Source: Scatomonas sp963649395
GTDB taxonomy: Bacteria > Bacillota > Clostridia > Lachnospirales > Lachnospiraceae
Direction of reading: 5' to 3'
NCBI GenBank assembly: GCA_963649395.1
Contig: CAVJHW010000115.1
Location: 1 to 8,191, forward strand
DNA length: 8,191 nt
Part shown: piece by piece, positions 6,180 through 8,191 of the stretch
Layout of the letters: each line of letters opens with the position of its first letter
Numbering within the stretch: the stretch's first letter is position 1
The notes under the pieces: model-generated
The model's input: only the letters and a program-made list of their open reading frames with translations
What the model was told of the DNA's origin: nothing
Databases searched by the model: none
Program-made: the position numbers and the translations under genes

Positions 6180-8191
6180 CTATTTGTCTAATTCTCCCTC
6201 AATGAGGCTGACAGACACCAGGGTGGAGACTCCCTTTTCCTGCATGGTAATGCCATACAGGCGGTCTGCTGCCATCATGGTTCCGCGCCTATGTGTTATA
6301 ATAATAAATTGTGTATTCTTTGTCAACTTATGCAAATATTTAGCAAATCTTCCTACATTAGAATCATCCAGGGCTGCCTCGATCTCATCTAGGAGGCAGA
6401 AGGGGGATGGTTTCAGATTCTGGATGGCAAAGAGGAGGGCAATGGCTGTCAAGGCNNNNNNNNNNNNNNNNNNNNNNNNNNNNNNNNNNNNNNNNNNNNN
6501 GCCTTCTCCCCTCCGGAGAGCTGCATCATATTCTGCAGCTTCTTGCCCGGTGGCTGGGAGATGATCCGGATTCCGGCCTCCAGGATATCCTCTTCCTCCA
6601 TCAACTCCAAGGTACCCCGGCCTCCTCCAAAGAGGAGCTTGAACACCTTGTCGAATTCTGTCCGGATCTGGGCAAATTTTTCCGCGAACTGCCTGCGCAT
6701 CCCCCCATCCAGCTCTTGGATAATCCCCTGCAGGGTCTCTGCCGCCTTGACCAGGTCGCTGTGCTGGGCTGACAGGAAGCCATGGCGTTCTTGCAATTCT
6801 CTGAATTCTTCTATGGCATTGACATTGACCGGCCCCAGCCCCCGAATCTCCTCCTTGATGCCGGAGATCTGCTTCTTCAGGCCGTTTCGATCCTGTCCCT
6901 CTTCCTCTGCCTGTCCCGCCGGATTCTCCACCTGGTCGGGGGTCAGCTTGTATTCCTCCCATAGGTAGGCTACAGCGGCTTCCCTGGCCTCCTCCTGCTT
7001 TTCCACCTGAGCATTCAGACGGAAGCATTCCTTGTCCATGAGATTCTTGTGATCCGACAGCTCCTCCCTTTTCTGGAAAAAGGTCTTTTGACCGGCGCTC
7101 ATCTCTTCCTTCTGCTTTCGATAAGCCTCCAGCTGGGTCAGATCTGCCCGAAGAGTCTCCTCAGCAGCCTCTATCGTAGCCTGAATGGCCAGGATATCCC
7201 CCTCCTTCTTAGCTACATCCTTGCCTTCTTCTGCCAGATTGGCCTCTGCCGTTGCCTGATCCTCCTCCAAGCGTCTCAGGTCCTCCTGAGCGGAACGAAT
7301 GTTTTCCTGGGCAAATCCATAGCTTTGCTGGATTCTGGCTGTGTTCAGTCTGGCTTCCTCCTGGTGGGCAAGGGCTAGCTTCTCCAGGCCTCGCAGCCTG
7401 TCCAGGGCAGCTCCCGCCTGGGTTACCGCCTGGTTTAATTCCTCTTCTCTTTGCCTGGAGAGTTCCATCTGACTTTGGATATCCCTACGGCTGTCGCTGA
7501 TCTCTGCCACCTGACCTTCCATCTCACGGCCTTCTCTTTGCAAACCCTGATAATCCCTTCGGATGCTATCCGTCTTCTCCTGAAGACTTGCCAGATTCAT
7601 CTTGGCCGTATTCTGTTCCAGATAGAGCTTTTGCAAAAGCTCCGACAGGCGATTCTCCTCCTCCCGCAGCTGATTCCTCTGACGGCGCTCTTCCTCCACC
7701 TCCCCGGTCATGGTTTCCATCTCCCTCTTCAGGATACGGACACTGCGTTCCAGCTCCTCTATCTCCCTCCTTCTGCTTAAGAGGCTGCTGGTATTGCGGA
7801 AGGCGCCGCCGGTCATGGAACCACCCGGGCTCAGCAATTCTCCCTCCAGGGTAACCATCCGCAGGCGGTGACGATATTTTCTTCCTATGGCAATGGCATG
7901 GTCGATGGTATCCACCACCCAGGTTCGACCCAGCAGCTTGCTGACCATTCCCTGGTAAATGGGTTCGCATTCCACCAGATCAGCCGCAATTCCCACCAAC
8001 CCCTCCTCGGATAGTTTTTCGGTTTTGGCTGTATCCTGATTCATGCTAGTCAGAGGCAGGAAGGTTGCTCGCCCAAAATGTCCCCGTTTGAGATATTCGA
8101 TCAAATATTTGGCCGTATTCTCATTGTCCGTGACAATATTTTGCAGGCTGCCTCCCAAGGCAGTCTCAATGGCCGTCTCATACTTCTGTTC
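6180..8191 (-). CDS. smc: Chromosome segregation protein SMC, 5' end outside the window, interrupted by an N run
   Basis: SMC is the ATPase of the bacterial condensin complex with ScpA and ScpB, needed for chromosome compaction and segregation. The window holds roughly the last 654 residues of a protein usually near 1,190. The frame is open to the right edge, starting with EQKYETAIETALGGS of the hinge. The hinge ends at GGSMTGG (about partial residues 123-129). A long coiled coil rich in Glu, Gln, Arg and Lys runs from about 140 to 450. The C-terminal ATPase head follows: GLGPVNVNAIEEF, the ABC signature LSGGEK, then ALTAIALLFA, Walker B FCLLDEIEAALDD and the H-loop region IIITHRRGTM, ending in GELDK. 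The Walker A half of the head is encoded beyond the edge. The 45 Ns at 6456-6500 fall between LSGGEK and ALTAIALLF, which are adjacent in the family, and the two flanks are in different frames as numbered. This looks like an assembly artefact rather than a broken gene. Confidence 0.96.
6456..6500. other. Run of 45 undetermined bases (assembly gap) inside smc
   Basis: The left flank ends CAAGGC and the right flank begins GCCTTC. Overlapping the shared GC gives CAAGGCCTTC, which encodes the expected EKALT on the minus strand. The true gap size is therefore probably minus 2, not plus 45. Confidence 0.9.

Noticed and set aside
6180..7028. Apparent separate 282-codon minus-strand gene at the end of smc
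   Set aside because: Right of the N run this frame is low-complexity, Gly/Arg-rich shadow of the smc coiled coil. Only the part left of the N run (6180-6455) is real SMC, and it joins the other frame once the gap is corrected.

Overview
The window looks like chromosomal DNA of a low-GC Gram-positive bacterium. The class Clostridia is likely, and Lachnospiraceae is plausible but not proven. The grounds are strong AGGAGG-type ribosome binding sites, use of TTG and GTG starts, the smc-ftsY pairing, a QueH-type (not QueG) epoxyqueuosine reductase, and ArgH and FtsY sequences of Firmicutes type. A run of 45 N at 6456-6500 shows that this is a draft scaffold.

Layout: from 842 to the right edge, everything is one compact minus-strand gene string. 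In transcription order (right to left) it reads smc (5' end outside the window), ftsY, ilvA, a flippase-like membrane protein, queH and argH. Gaps are 6 to 33 nt, with one 20-nt overlap, and no terminator or obvious internal promoter was seen. This suggests one operon or read-through unit whose main promoter lies upstream of smc. The genes combine chromosome organisation (SMC), membrane targeting by the signal recognition particle pathway (FtsY), isoleucine and arginine biosynthesis (IlvA, ArgH), tRNA queuosine maturation (QueH) and a polytopic membrane protein of the lysyl-phosphatidylglycerol flippase-like superfamily. Only smc and ftsY have a well-known association; the rest look like housekeeping genes sharing transcription.

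The left end (about 1-630) is different. It is much more AT-rich: 12 G+C in bases 181-240 and 21 in 301-360, against 30 in a sample from argH (1201-1260). It is read on the plus strand, convergent to the operon. It holds the 3' end of an open frame that runs in from the window edge and, overlapping its last bases, an unrecognised 164-residue protein with a very good ribosome binding site. This is the only stretch that looks accessory. A toxin/immunity-like pair is one possible reading, but nothing in the sequence proves it. A 16-bp perfect hairpin at 729-764 separates the two convergent units.

The N run in smc sits exactly where the protein family needs no extra residues. The two flanks join perfectly if two bases are overlapped and the Ns removed, so the apparent break in smc is most likely an assembly artefact. 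Apart from the left-end pair, no exotic system was found.
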